A DNA stretch of 60,326 bases from positions 1-60,326 of the forward strand of contig NZ_LZMH01000056.1 in the NCBI RefSeq assembly GCF_001673635.1. Direction: 5' to 3'. The notes under the pieces were generated by a model. The model was given only the letters and a program-made list of their open reading frames with translations. It searched no databases and was not told where the DNA came from. Every line of letters starts with the position of its first letter. The stretch's first letter is position 1. Shown piece after piece: positions 10,901 through 19,800 of this stretch. The position numbers and the translations under genes are program-made. This DNA comes from Mycobacterium asiaticum. GTDB taxonomy: Bacteria > Actinomycetota > Actinomycetes > Mycobacteriales > Mycobacteriaceae.

Positions 10901-12894
10901 TCCATGTGCTCGGCGATCGCGCGGTGCGGCACCGCCACGCCTTTGGGTTGGCCGGTGGAGCCGGAGGTGTAGATCACGTACGCCAGGTGATCGGGACGCA
11001 ACGGCTGCAACCGATCGGCGTCGGTGGGCGCGGTGTCGGACAGGTTCGCCGCGACGTTCTCCGCTGCCGCGAATTCGGCTTGCCCGATGACCATTACCGG
11101 ATTCGCATCCCGCACCAGATACTCGATGCGGTCCTCGGGAAAAGCAGGGTCGATCGGCAGGTAGGCCGCGCCGGCCTTCAGTACGGCGAACATGGCGACG
11201 ATGAACTCGATCGACGTCGTCATGCGTAGGCCGACGATGTCCTCGGCACCTATGCCGTTGCCGATAAGCCAGCGCGCCAGGCGATTAGCGCGGCCATGCA
11301 ACTGCGCATACGTCAGCTGTGCGTCGTCGGACACCAGGGCGAGGGAATCCGGCGCGGCGGCGGCCGCCGCTTCTAGCGCGGCCACCATGGTGGCGGCGGG
11401 ACTGGCGACGAGCTCACCGTGCGATTGCGCCAGCACGGCGTCCCGCTCGCCGGGCCCCATCAGGTCGAGTGAGGCGACGCGATGGGCCGGCTCGCGCAAC
11501 GCATGGTCCAGCAACTGCACGTAATGCGACAGCATCTGATCCACCAGCGCGCTCGACAGCGACTCGGTCTGGTACTCGAATTCGGCGATCATGCCGTCCG
11601 GGTCGAGCACCACCGCGAGCGCCAGCGGCACCGGTGCGGTTACGGCACCGAGTTCGAGTTGTCGAATGGTGACACCGTCGAGGCGCAAGCCGGATACCGT
11701 CTTGCGCATGCTGAAGCCCAGCCGGACCAGGCGGTCCATCCCGTCGCGGCCTGCGGTGCGCTCCGGATTCAGCTCGCGCACCACGCGATCGAGGCCGACG
11801 GACTGCCGGGCGAAGGCCTGCAAGCAGGCTTCGCTCACCCGGTCGACCAACGAGGTGAACGTGTCGTCCGGTCGCACGGCGATGCGCAGCAACAGGGTGT
11901 TACCGAAATATCCGAGCGCGCGTTCGGCGGCGGCTCGTCGTTCGGTCACCGGCACCGAGATCAGGAAGTCCGCGGCACCGGTATACCGACGAATCAGCGC
12001 ACCGTAGGCCGCGAGCAGCACCATGAACGGTGTGGCCGAGCGATGACGGGCGAACTCTTCGAGCCGATTGAACAGGTCGGCCGGAACCGCCCAGCTACGC
12101 CGCTGCGCGTGCTTGGACGGGTTCGGGGACGACGCACCGGGCAGCTGCAGCGGATCGGGGAGCGGCAGCAGGTTGTTGCGCCAGTATGCGATATCGGCGG
12201 GCGACGGATCCGTCCCCTCGGTTCCCGCGCGACCCAGCACCTCCACCGCAACATATTGCGGCGGTTGGCCGTTGACCGTGCCGGTGTTGTAGGCCGCACT
12301 CAGTTCGTCGAAGAACACCGCCCAGGAATCGTCATCCCAGCAGATGTGATGCACCACCAGCAGCAACACGAATTCATCGGCGCCGGTCCGAAGTAGGGTG
12401 ACCCGCAGCGGCAATTCGCTGGTGAGATCGAAGGGCCTGCCGAACTCCCGGTGAGCCAGTGCCTCGACGGTCTGCCCGTTTCCGGCGAGTTCCGTTAGAT
12501 CGTGTGTCTGCCAGGGGATTTGAACGTCATCGTGGAAGACCTGATACGGCTCGCCCTCGGTGTCCACACCGTAGGTGGAGCGCAGGACCGCATGACGCGC
12601 GATGACCTCACCGACCGCAGCCCGCAACCGCTCCTCATCCAGAGCGCCCGTCAATCGGTATGCCACAGAGATGTTCAGTGTCGTGTCGGCGGCGTCCATG
12701 GCTTGCACGAACCACATCCGGCGCTGGCCGGCGGACAGACCGTAGTGTCGGCCCGCTTCGAGGACGGCCACGTCCGTCGCGGGCACGCTTCCCGCCGCGC
12801 CGCTCTCGGCGATGCGACGGCGCAGCAGCTCACGGCGACGCTCCTGCACGGTCTTGGCATCGGGTGCCATCGTCGGTCTCACTGCCTCTCTCAT
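7906..12894 (-). CDS. mbtE: MbtE-like NRPS, C-A-PCP-C-PCP
   Basis: A 1662-aa synthetase (M. tuberculosis MbtE is about 1680 aa). Order: condensation domain (HHICWDD near residue 180), adenylation domain (YTSGSTGQPKG near 640; NHYGPTEAV), carrier (LGGHS near 1026), second condensation domain (HHIVTDHNS near 1206), second carrier (LGGDS near 1577). The family is assigned the central (N-hydroxy)lysine of mycobactin. The ATG overlaps the TGA of the upstream formyltransferase (ATGA), which implies translational coupling. An internal ATG (MAPDAKTVQ) a few codons later is an alternative start. The whole mbtE-F-B order differs from M. tuberculosis, where mbtB comes first. Confidence 0.93.
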   Translation of the reverse strand: MREAVRPTMAPDAKTVQERRRELLRRRIAESGAAGSVPATDVAVLEAGRHYGLSAGQRRMWFVQAMDAADTTLNISVAYRLTGALDEERLRAAVGEVIARHAVLRSTYGVDTEGEPYQVFHDDVQIPWQTHDLTELAGNGQTVEALAHREFGRPFDLTSELPLRVTLLRTGADEFVLLLVVHHICWDDDSWAVFFDELSAAYNTGTVNGQPPQYVAVEVLGRAGTEGTDPSPADIAYWRNNLLPLPDPLQLPGASSPNPSKHAQRRSWAVPADLFNRLEEFARHRSATPFMVLLAAYGALIRRYTGAADFLISVPVTERRAAAERALGYFGNTLLLRIAVRPDDTFTSLVDRVSEACLQAFARQSVGLDRVVRELNPERTAGRDGMDRLVRLGFSMRKTVSGLRLDGVTIRQLELGAVTAPVPLALAVVLDPDGMIAEFEYQTESLSSALVDQMLSHYVQLLDHALREPAHRVASLDLMGPGERDAVLAQSHGELVASPAATMVAALEAAAAAAPDSLALVSDDAQLTYAQLHGRANRLARWLIGNGIGAEDIVGLRMTTSIEFIVAMFAVLKAGAAYLPIDPAFPEDRIEYLVRDANPVMVIGQAEFAAAENVAANLSDTAPTDADRLQPLRPDHLAYVIYTSGSTGQPKGVAVPHRAIAEHMDGFLAEWSLTSDDRVFQSSSVSFDASLMEIFAPLSLGARLIIPKPNAFNDIPYVAELISRHGVTTLHMVPSMLSTLLLLPQVGEWRQLRHVPVGGEALSGEVADKFAGYFDAKLRNHYGPTEAVICATHLPVEGPQGTGVVPIGIPNRNVYTYVLDEELQPVPAEVVGELYLGGAQLARGYLGRPALTAQRFVADPFNPGQRLYRTGDLVRRNVSGKLEFVGRADEQVKVRGFRIELGEVESVIATHPAVRHCLVIAEDTEVGPRLVAYVVPGGGNNIELSEIHAHAAAVLPEYMVPTAFGVIPEIPMTVHGKLDKRALPPATPVALRSYREPTTDAEYRLCAIFGRLFGCERVSVDDSFFDLGGHSLLAARLVAQIRAEFDVDCNVRAVFDAPTPAGLAELLGERPAAARPGLAHETRPDRPPLSYSQLAMWFQHRMRGANDVFNLALSLRFTGPLNIAALADALHDVVARHEALRTSFAEHDGMPYQRVQPALNVELAVADIAAEQLDEKASELRRHLFDLESGPLIRPTLLALGPDQHVLVVLIHHIVTDHNSLGVIYDDLVRAYRARLAGAAPHWETLPFQFIDYALWQRNTFDVPNEWAQGELNYWCDALAGMPTELSLAADHARPPVIGRRAAVAAFTLPAARRAALTRLADAQGASEFMVYQAALAVLLHKLGAGTDIAIGSPVAARGELAIAAANGPFANVVALRNDLSGDPSPRTALARSREVVLDALAHQEIPIDRLVEALNPPRSRSRNHPLFQTSIHFRAEDWALAPRDLTPETTVVAIPMEFDVSLLDLNVSMNVLADGGLEVRIVANADLYEPQTVQHIAEALDVALEAFAVQPDSPLSALQLAPAEVMEKLLAPPTPVGARPEQPVAGGSPQTQQALIALLEELLEIDGVEPEDNFFALGGDSIIAVQMSARANAQGLALAPAMVFEHMTIAEVAAAVDAAADQSAGRAESQVDATATSAPMSASGLDADALAALTASWQNQA

Positions 12895-13850
12895 ACCGCC
12901 TGCGGCCAGGAACCAGTTTCCGATGTCACATAGCCGCCGCGCGCGAAAAACTTGTCGCCGCTGTGCTCGACACCGTCGGCGGTCCGCACCAGCGTGACCA
13001 CCAGCGCGCGGTTTCGGCCCCGGAACGCTTCCGGCCCCGACACCACCGCACCACCGCCTTCCTGCACGATCACCCGGCCCGGGGTGCCGCCGTATCGCGC
13101 TTCGGAGATCCGGGCTTCGAGCACCTCGATCCGTTCACCGCGGTAGAACGCGAAGGGCCGAGGGTAGGGATCGGACAACGCACGCACGAACCGTTCGAGG
13201 TCGGCCGCCGGCCAGCTCCAGTCGATCAGGCTGTCCCGCTGCGATCGCTTGTGGTAGTAGGTTCGTTCGGCTTTGTTCTGCGGACGCCAGACCCCGGTGC
13301 CCGACTCGAGCGCACTCAGCGCTTCGGCGAGCGCCCCGGGAATGAGATCCATGCCCCGCATCACCAGCTCGGTGCCGGTATCGGTCGGCCCGATCGGCAG
13401 CGCGTGCTGAACCAGAATGTCGCCGGTGTCCAGGCCGTCGTCCATCCGGTGCACGGTCAGACCGAATTCGGTCTCGCCGGAAATCAGCGCCCAGAGCACC
13501 GGGGAGAATCCGGTGAACTTGGGCAGCAACGAATCGTGCAGGTTCAAGGTGCCGTGGGGTGGAAGGTCGTACAGCTCGGCCGGCATCCAGGTGTACCAAC
13601 TGTTGACCACGATGACATCGGGTTCGGCGCGGCGAACCCGGTCGATGGTTTCCGCGTCGACCCGGTCGGTGAGATGCACCGGGATACCGTGCTCGCGCGC
13701 CAGCTCCTCGACGGACGCCGAGAAGATCGCCTTATAGGAGTGTTCGCTGGCCGGGTGCGTCACCGCGAGCGGAACTTCGTGACCGAGGTCGATCACAGCC
13801 TGCAGGGTCTTGTGTCCCCAGGTCTGGAATCCGAACGACACGACACGCAT
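12891..13850 (-). CDS. Siderophore N-formyltransferase (FxbA / methionyl-tRNA formyltransferase fold)
   Basis: A 319-aa protein starting at the ATG at 13850 behind a GGAGGGG ribosome site. The Fmt-type 10-formyltetrahydrofolate transferase core is clear: N-terminal Rossmann part, then NLHDSLLPKFTGFSP and a downstream MDDGLDTGDILVQ, which carry the usual Asn/His/Asp catalytic trio. A C-terminal subdomain of about 100 aa follows. It overlaps mbtE by 4 bp, so it acts on the siderophore and not on initiator tRNA. The best-known relatives are FxbA, the exochelin formyltransferase of M. smegmatis, and the formylases of hydroxamate siderophores. The likely reaction, by inference, is formylation of an N-hydroxylysine side chain. 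It is not part of the M. tuberculosis mbt locus. Confidence 0.88.
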   Translation of the reverse strand: MRVVSFGFQTWGHKTLQAVIDLGHEVPLAVTHPASEHSYKAIFSASVEELAREHGIPVHLTDRVDAETIDRVRRAEPDVIVVNSWYTWMPAELYDLPPHGTLNLHDSLLPKFTGFSPVLWALISGETEFGLTVHRMDDGLDTGDILVQHALPIGPTDTGTELVMRGMDLIPGALAEALSALESGTGVWRPQNKAERTYYHKRSQRDSLIDWSWPAADLERFVRALSDPYPRPFAFYRGERIEVLEARISEARYGGTPGRVIVQEGGGAVVSGPEAFRGRNRALVVTLVRTADGVEHSGDKFFARGGYVTSETGSWPQAV

Positions 13851-13954
13851 CAAGCGTTCCCCTCCATGGACCCCTCTGTGAACCCCTGCATGAACCCCTC
13901 CGTCTCGTTCGTCATCGCTGCGGCCCCCACCGGCACCCAATCCGCACCAGCAGA

Positions 13955-13973
13955 TTATGTTAGCCTTCGCTAA
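13955..13973. promoter_or_regulatory. IdeR-type iron box between the formyltransferase and acyltransferase genes
   Basis: ttatgttagccttcgctaa matches 15 of 19 positions of the consensus TTAGGTTAGCCTAACCTAA. It sits in the 250-bp gap between divergent genes. TATGTT (plus) and TAATCT (minus, just outside the box) are candidate -10 elements, so one operator may control both directions. The same 22-base string recurs at 14716-14737. Confidence 0.8.
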
Positions 13974-14100
13974 GTTGCTGGGCGCGTGCGGCCATGTCAA
14001 TCGACTGAGCCGGCCACCGGGTGCGGCCTGGCCATTTGAGTTGTGCGACGTTCGCCACGAAACCGGTACAGCCTGGTCAGTGGTGCGGGAAGATACCCGC

Positions 14101-14685
14101 GTGCAAGACGCGGTGCAGGCGAACAGGCCGGACCTCGCGGGTCGGCGCGCCGCACTCGAACACCAGGGGTTTGAAGGCACCTTTTCGTTGCGTTCCCTAG
14201 ACGTGGACCGCGACCTGGATCTGCTGCACTCCTGGATGAACGACCCGGTGGTCGCCACGTATTGGAAGAAGCCGTGGTCCCGGACCCGGATCAAGTCGTA
14301 CCTGCGTGAGCAGGAGCTCAGCGACCACTCCAGCCCGTACCTGGGTGAGCTTGACGGCGTGCCGATGAGTTACTGGGAGCTCTACCGCGCCGACCTCGAC
14401 CCGCTGGCTGAGTTCTACGAGGCCCGCGCCCACGATGCGGGGATCCACATGCTGCTCGGTCCGGCGCAATTCCGGGGGCGACGGCTGGCGGCGGACCTGC
14501 TGCGGGTGATTTCGGCCTGGCAGCTGGACGCGGACCCCCTGGCCACCCGGGTGATCGGCGAACCCGACGCGGCTAATGTGCGCCTGCTCCGGGTGGCCGA
14601 ACTTGCCGGGTTTCGGCACGTGGCCGACCTCGACCTGCCGGGAAAACGCGCCGCCCTGATGGTGCGCGAGCGGGACTGGCTGTAG
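14101..14685 (+). CDS. GNAT acyltransferase of the MbtK/IucB siderophore family
   Basis: About 194 aa from the GTG at 14101; the frame is open further up, but an ATG there lies inside the iron box. A GGAAG stretch lies about 8 bp upstream of this GTG. The protein has the siderophore-acyltransferase pattern: HSWMNDPVVATYW, SYWELYRADLDP, GIHMLLGP with the expected His, then an acyl-CoA-binding region (RGRRLAADLLR) and a C-terminal CELAGF-like segment. MbtK (Rv1347c) transfers the acyl chain to the N6 of the central lysine; IucB-type relatives transfer acetyl. In M. tuberculosis mbtK lies in a separate locus with mbtL, mbtM and mbtN, none of which is seen here. GTG codons at 14080 and 14083 are alternative starts. 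Confidence 0.78.
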   Translation: MQDAVQANRPDLAGRRAALEHQGFEGTFSLRSLDVDRDLDLLHSWMNDPVVATYWKKPWSRTRIKSYLREQELSDHSSPYLGELDGVPMSYWELYRADLDPLAEFYEARAHDAGIHMLLGPAQFRGRRLAADLLRVISAWQLDADPLATRVIGEPDAANVRLLRVAELAGFRHVADLDLPGKRAALMVRERDWL

Positions 14686-14715
14686 ACCCGAACACCCCAT
14701 TTCGCCCGCGCCGCG

Positions 14716-14734
14716 TTATGTTAGCCTTCGCTAA
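14716..14734. promoter_or_regulatory. IdeR-type iron box upstream of the thioesterase-mbtC-mbtD operon
   Basis: The 19 bases are identical to the box at 13955-13973 (15 of 19 against the consensus), and the identity extends three more bases. It lies about 73 bp before the thioesterase ATG. TATGTT inside it could be the -10 element, giving a leader of roughly 75 nt. Confidence 0.8.
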
Positions 14735-14806
14735 GTTCATGCCCGCGCGGCCTTTGCGGCGATCCGTGCGGGCCGACCCGACCGGGCTCACGAGAGGTGG
14801 GAGCGC

Positions 14807-15574
14807 ATGCCGCGCACACTTGGCTGGATCAGGCAGTTCCACCAACCGGCTTCTCCCGAGAGCCCCACGCTGCTGGTCTTCCCGCACGCCGGTGCCGGCG
14901 CCTCGGCCTACCGCACCTTCTCCAAGATTCTGAGCCGAGACTTCAGCGTCCTGATCTTCCAGTACCCCGGCCGCCAGGACCGTGCGGCCGAGCCGCCGCT
15001 GGCCACGCTGCCCGAGATCGCCGCCGGAGCGTTCCATGAATTCTCGACATCCGAGCACAATCGCGGCCCCGTCGCCACGTTCGGCCACAGCATGGGCGGG
15101 TGGGTCGCCTTCGAGTTCGTGCGGCTCGCCGAAGCCAGCGGGATCGAGGTGCGTCAACTCACCGTCTCCGCGGCGGTTGCCCCCGCCAACGCGATCACCA
15201 AACCGTCCCACCCCACGGAGGACGAGGACATCCTGAACCATTTGACGGCATTGGAAGGCACCAATTCCGCCGTCTTCGGCAACCGGGATCTGATGAGACT
15301 GGCGCTGCCCGTCATCAAGGCCGACTACCGCGCCTGCGACGCGTACTCCGGCACCGACTCCTGCACCGACGGCGTCAAAATCTCGGCGCCCATCCATGCC
15401 CTCGGGGGCGACCAGGACCCGATCGTCACGCTCGGCGATCTCTACGGCTGGGGCAAGCACACCGGCAGCGTGGAGGTCACCATGTTCGACGGCGGGCACT
15501 TCTTCCTCAACGATCATCTCGACGACGTGGCGGAATTGTTGGCCGCCTGTGCGCAACGCGAGCGGGCTCGGTGA
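14807..15574 (+). CDS. Type II thioesterase of the mycobactin cluster (mbtT-like)
   Basis: A 255-aa alpha/beta-hydrolase thioesterase. The nucleophile elbow GHSMGG is near residue 95; a GGDQDPIV segment carries the acid, and the C-terminal DGGHFF the catalytic His. N-terminal FPHAGAGASAY is typical of GrsT/RifR editing thioesterases. Such enzymes clear mis-primed or stalled carrier domains of NRPS/PKS lines. The start is supported by GAGGTGGG upstream. The TGA overlaps the mbtC GTG (GTGA), so it is the first gene of a thioesterase-mbtC-mbtD operon. It could instead be involved in release, depending on whether MbtB keeps its own terminal thioesterase outside the window. Confidence 0.88.
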   Translation: MPRTLGWIRQFHQPASPESPTLLVFPHAGAGASAYRTFSKILSRDFSVLIFQYPGRQDRAAEPPLATLPEIAAGAFHEFSTSEHNRGPVATFGHSMGGWVAFEFVRLAEASGIEVRQLTVSAAVAPANAITKPSHPTEDEDILNHLTALEGTNSAVFGNRDLMRLALPVIKADYRACDAYSGTDSCTDGVKISAPIHALGGDQDPIVTLGDLYGWGKHTGSVEVTMFDGGHFFLNDHLDDVAELLAACAQRERAR

Positions 15575-16857
15575 CTGACCCCGTCGTCATCTCGGGACTG
15601 GCCGTCGAAGCGCCCGGCGGCCTGGTTACCCCGGCTGCGCTGTGGGAGGCGCTGTGCGAGTCCCGCGAGCTGATCTCGCCGTTCCCGCGCGACCGCGGAT
15701 GGCCGGTCGAGGACCTGCTGGCGGTGTCCGAGACCGACGGTTGGGGAAAGGTCTGCGACGCCGGCGGTTTCATGGAAAGCGCAATGATGTTCGACCCGCC
15801 GTTCTTCGGCATCACCCATCGCGAAGCTCTCGTCATGCACCCCCAGCAACGCGTCGCGATGCGGGTGGCGTGGAAAGCGCTGGAGAACGCCGGAATCAAT
15901 CCGGCGACCCGGGAGGGCGAATTCGGCGGCTGTTTCGTCGGGATGTCGATGACCGAATACGGAACCCGCACCGCGGTCGCCGACGGTTACACCGGCCACC
16001 GGACCGTAGGGATGGGGCAGCTGGGCGGTGCCGGCCGGATCTCGCACTGCCTAGGCCTCACCGGACCCTCGATGTGCATCGACTCTGCCTGCGGTTCCTC
16101 GCTGACCGCCCTGCAACTGGCGGCGAATTCGGTGGCCATGGACGAGTGCGAGTGGGCGTTGGCCGGTGCCGTCTGTGTGCTCGGCTCACCGGCCGCTTTC
16201 TTCGAGTTCGCCAAGCTGCACGCGCTGTCCGATGACGGCCACTGCCGGGCATACGCCGACGACGTCAGCGGCACGGTGTGGGGCGAGGGCGCGGGAATGG
16301 TTGTGGTGGAACGCGAATCGCGGGCACGTCAACTCGGACACCGCATCTACGGCCGGATCCTGGCGGTTCGTACCAACCACAACGGCAAGGGTAAACCGAT
16401 CCTGGTGCCCCGAGTTCGCGCGCAGGAGCAGGTCGTGCAGAAGACGCTGGATGCGGCCGGTATCGACCCCGCCGACGTCGGCATGATCGAAGGTCACGGC
16501 ACCGCGACGCTTGCCGGCGACCCGGTGGAGTTGCTGGCGCTGTTCAAGACCTACGGCGCGGCGGGGTCCGAGGCACTGCTCGGCTCGATCAAGTCCAACG
16601 CCGGACACGCCCAGGCTGCGGCCGGGATCCTCGGGCTGATCAAGGTGCTGCTCGCCGGCCAGCACGGTTACATTCCGCCAACCCTGTTCTCCGACAACCC
16701 CACCAAGAAGCTGGACTGGGACCTGGTCGGCATCCGGCTGGCGACCAAGCTGCACGAGTGGCAGCCCAAGAACGGGGTCCGGTACGGTGCCGCGTCGTCG
16801 TTCGGCGCCGGCGGCGCCAATGCGCACGCGATCGTCGCGATGCCCGCAAGCGCTTGA
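15571..16857 (+). CDS. mbtC: MbtC-like polyketide ketosynthase
   Basis: A 428-aa stand-alone ketosynthase (MbtC of M. tuberculosis is 444 aa). The active-site Cys is in DSACGSSL, the two catalytic His in EGHGTAT and KSNAGHAQAA. The C-terminus has the FGAGGANAH motif. With MbtD it extends a starter acyl group by two carbons to make the beta-hydroxy acid in the mycobactin linker. It starts at the GTG overlapping the thioesterase stop, and mbtD starts 18 bp after its stop. Confidence 0.93.
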   Translation: MTDPVVISGLAVEAPGGLVTPAALWEALCESRELISPFPRDRGWPVEDLLAVSETDGWGKVCDAGGFMESAMMFDPPFFGITHREALVMHPQQRVAMRVAWKALENAGINPATREGEFGGCFVGMSMTEYGTRTAVADGYTGHRTVGMGQLGGAGRISHCLGLTGPSMCIDSACGSSLTALQLAANSVAMDECEWALAGAVCVLGSPAAFFEFAKLHALSDDGHCRAYADDVSGTVWGEGAGMVVVERESRARQLGHRIYGRILAVRTNHNGKGKPILVPRVRAQEQVVQKTLDAAGIDPADVGMIEGHGTATLAGDPVELLALFKTYGAAGSEALLGSIKSNAGHAQAAAGILGLIKVLLAGQHGYIPPTLFSDNPTKKLDWDLVGIRLATKLHEWQPKNGVRYGAASSFGAGGANAHAIVAMPASA

Positions 16858-16875
16858 GTTTCCGAGAGTGAGAAC

Positions 16876-19800
16876 GTGACGCCTCTTAGCTACCGGCTCC
16901 CGAACGGCTCGACTCCCGTCCTGCTGAGCACCGATGCCGCCGAACTGCTGCCGCGCGAAGCCGCCGCGCTACTTTCCTACGCCACAACACATTCGGAGGT
17001 ATCACCGCAGGCGATCGCAGACATGCTGTTCCGCACCCGGATCGCCCGTAAACACCGCGCGCTGGCCATGGTGTCCGACCGGGCCGGGTTGTTGAGCGCG
17101 CTGCGGGCAATCGCCCAGGGACTCGACCATTCGCTGGTGCTCCGCTTCCAGGCAGCGGCCACACCCCGCAATGTCGGATTCGTCTTTCCGGGGCAAGGCA
17201 GTCAGCGGCCGGGTATGGGCCGGTTGTTCTACGAAACGATGCCGGCGTTCCAAACCGAAGTCGACCGCTGCGCGGCGGCCTTCGAGGCGTACACGGGACA
17301 CTCACCGCTGAAATACCTTCTCGACGAAGGCTTTACGGCCGACGACGAGGCCGGCACCGTTCAGCCGGCCTTGTTCACCCAGATGGCCGGCCTGGCCGCC
17401 ATGTGGCGGTCGTTCGGCGTCGCACCTCGTGCCACCATCGGACACAGCCAGGGTGAAGTCGCGGCGGCGTATCTGTCCGGATTGATCACCCTGGATGACG
17501 CGGTCCGGATCGTCTCGATCCGCTCGCGCGCCGCCGACGAGTTCGTCTCCGGCGCCTACGCGATGGCCGTCATCGCCGCCGACCGGGAGACGTGCGAGGA
17601 CCTGCTCGCCCGCGCTTGCGGCTGGGCGGAGCTCGCGGTCGTCAATTCGCCTAACCTGAACGGCATTTCGGGCGACCAGGACGCGGTGCAGAGCATCGTC
17701 GACAGCTGCACCGAGCGCGGTATTTTCGCGCGCGTCATCCGGGTCCACTATCCCGCGCACACCAGCGTGATCAACGAGCTCAACGACAAGCTGCGCGCAG
17801 CCACCCAGCGCGAACTGGAGAATCCGAAATTCCTCGATGCCGACATCGACTGCGTCGGCGCCACTCTCGGCGCCGCCATCACCCCCGATCTGCCGGTGGA
17901 TCAGTACTGGTTCTGGAACCTGCGCAACACCGTCCGCTTCGACAAAGCGATCGCGGACGCCACGGCGTCGGGCGTGGACACCTTCGTCGAGCTGGCCGAA
18001 CATCCCACTTTGCAGTTGGCCATTCAGGAGAACCTGGCAGCCGACAGCGGCGTCGAGGATGAAAGGCCGACCCTGGTCGTCGGTACTTCGCTGCGCACCG
18101 CTGGCGATCTCGACGAATTCACCCGCAACCTGATGCGACTGGCGTTGCACGACCTGGCCTTCCCGTGGGACGGCCTAGGCACCGAACTCGACGGCCCTCC
18201 CCCGCTGCCGCTGGTCGACTTCCCGAATACCGTCTTCAACGACGCCAAGCTGTGGATGCCCTACGAACAGGGCATCTCACGCATTCCCGGAAGGACACCC
18301 ACCGTCGCCCCAGCGACCAAGGCAGCCGCCCCCGAAAGCGACAGCATCACGCCGCCGCGCCTGCTGACCGAACAATGGGTCCGCCTGTCCCGACGCTCAC
18401 TGGTGCCGCCACGGATGATCGGTGTCATCGACTACACCGGCGAGTGCGCCGAGCTGGCCAACGCGCTCTGCGTTGCCGCCGGTGCCGTCGGCGCTACCGC
18501 ACAGCTGGTCAACGCCGAGACCACCGCAGCGGCAGAGGGTTTGGACACACTTGTGGTCCTGATGCCGCAATCACCGCGCCTCGACGCCGCGGCAGCGGCA
18601 GCCCAGGTGGCGGCCTTTTTCTCCGAGCGCACCTGGTGGCCTGGCATGGCTACGGGGGTCACCGACTTCTGGCTGGTGACCGTGGCCGGTGAGGCCGTGG
18701 TTGCCGGTGATGCCACACCGGACCTGGTGCATGCCGGCGCGAGTGCCGGATTCCGCAGTGTCGGAGCGAAATACCCGGGCACCCGGTTCCGGCACCTCGA
18801 CCTGCCGGCGGTATCCGGCGCATCATCGAGTGCGACCGCACCGGCCATCGTGGCGGCGCTGCACACCGCTGACGAGTCAGAGCTCGCCATACGCGAGGCT
18901 GGTCTGTACGCCAAGCGAGTGATCGAAACTGATATCCCCGCAACCGAATCCGATATCTGCGCCGCCGGGCACGTCCTGATCATCGGCGGGACCGGCAAAT
19001 TGGGGCTGGAATTCTGCGAGCACTACGCCCACCGCGGTGCGAAGCGGATCACCCTGGTCAACCGCTCGGGTGAGAGCGCCGCGTCCGCGGCGCGGGTGCA
19101 GCGCATCCGGTCGGTCACCCGGACCGATATCCAAGTCGCCGCCTGCGATTTGGGTGATTCGTCCGCTATACACGAGCTGGCTCACCAGGGTCCGCCCGCA
19201 GACCTGATAATCCATGCCGCAGTGGAGTATTCGGGTGTCGAGCTGGAAGACATCACTGCTGACAACGTCAATGTGGCGTTGCGGGCCAAGGTGGTCGGCA
19301 TCGCCCAAGTGCTGGACAGTTATCCGCGAACGTCCAATAGCCGCGTGTTGCTCTGCTCGTCGGTGTCCGCGACCGTCGGGGGTCGTGGGCTGGCGCTCTA
19401 CTCCGCCGGAAACCGCATGCTCGACGCGTTGGCTCACCAGGTCAGATCCACCGGCGCGGAGTGCATTTCCGTGCAGTGGGGCCATTGGGACGTGCATCTG
19501 GACCGCTCCGGTGCGGCGATGCTGGCTGGCCTCGGGGTCGTACCGATGCGTCCCGCGGACGCGCTCGCGGTGGGCACGGCGCGGTTCGGCGATAACGTGA
19601 TCGTCGCGGCGTTCGATCTGGAGCGGGCGCGATCGGTGCTGCAGACCTGCGGTCGTCATTCCCTGTTGTCCCAATTGGAATCGGCGCCGCGCCGCGCCGC
19701 CGAACCCCGGGTGCAGCACCCCGCCGTCGTGACCGGCCCGTCGCAGCGGTTCGTGGATTTACTGGCCCAAGCCATCGGACTCGACAGCGCCGAGACGATC

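Noticed and set aside
13851..14294. Upstream extension of the formyltransferase frame
   Set aside because: The extension runs through the iron box and opposite the acyltransferase; the ATG at 13850 has a strong ribosome site and matches the family N-terminus.
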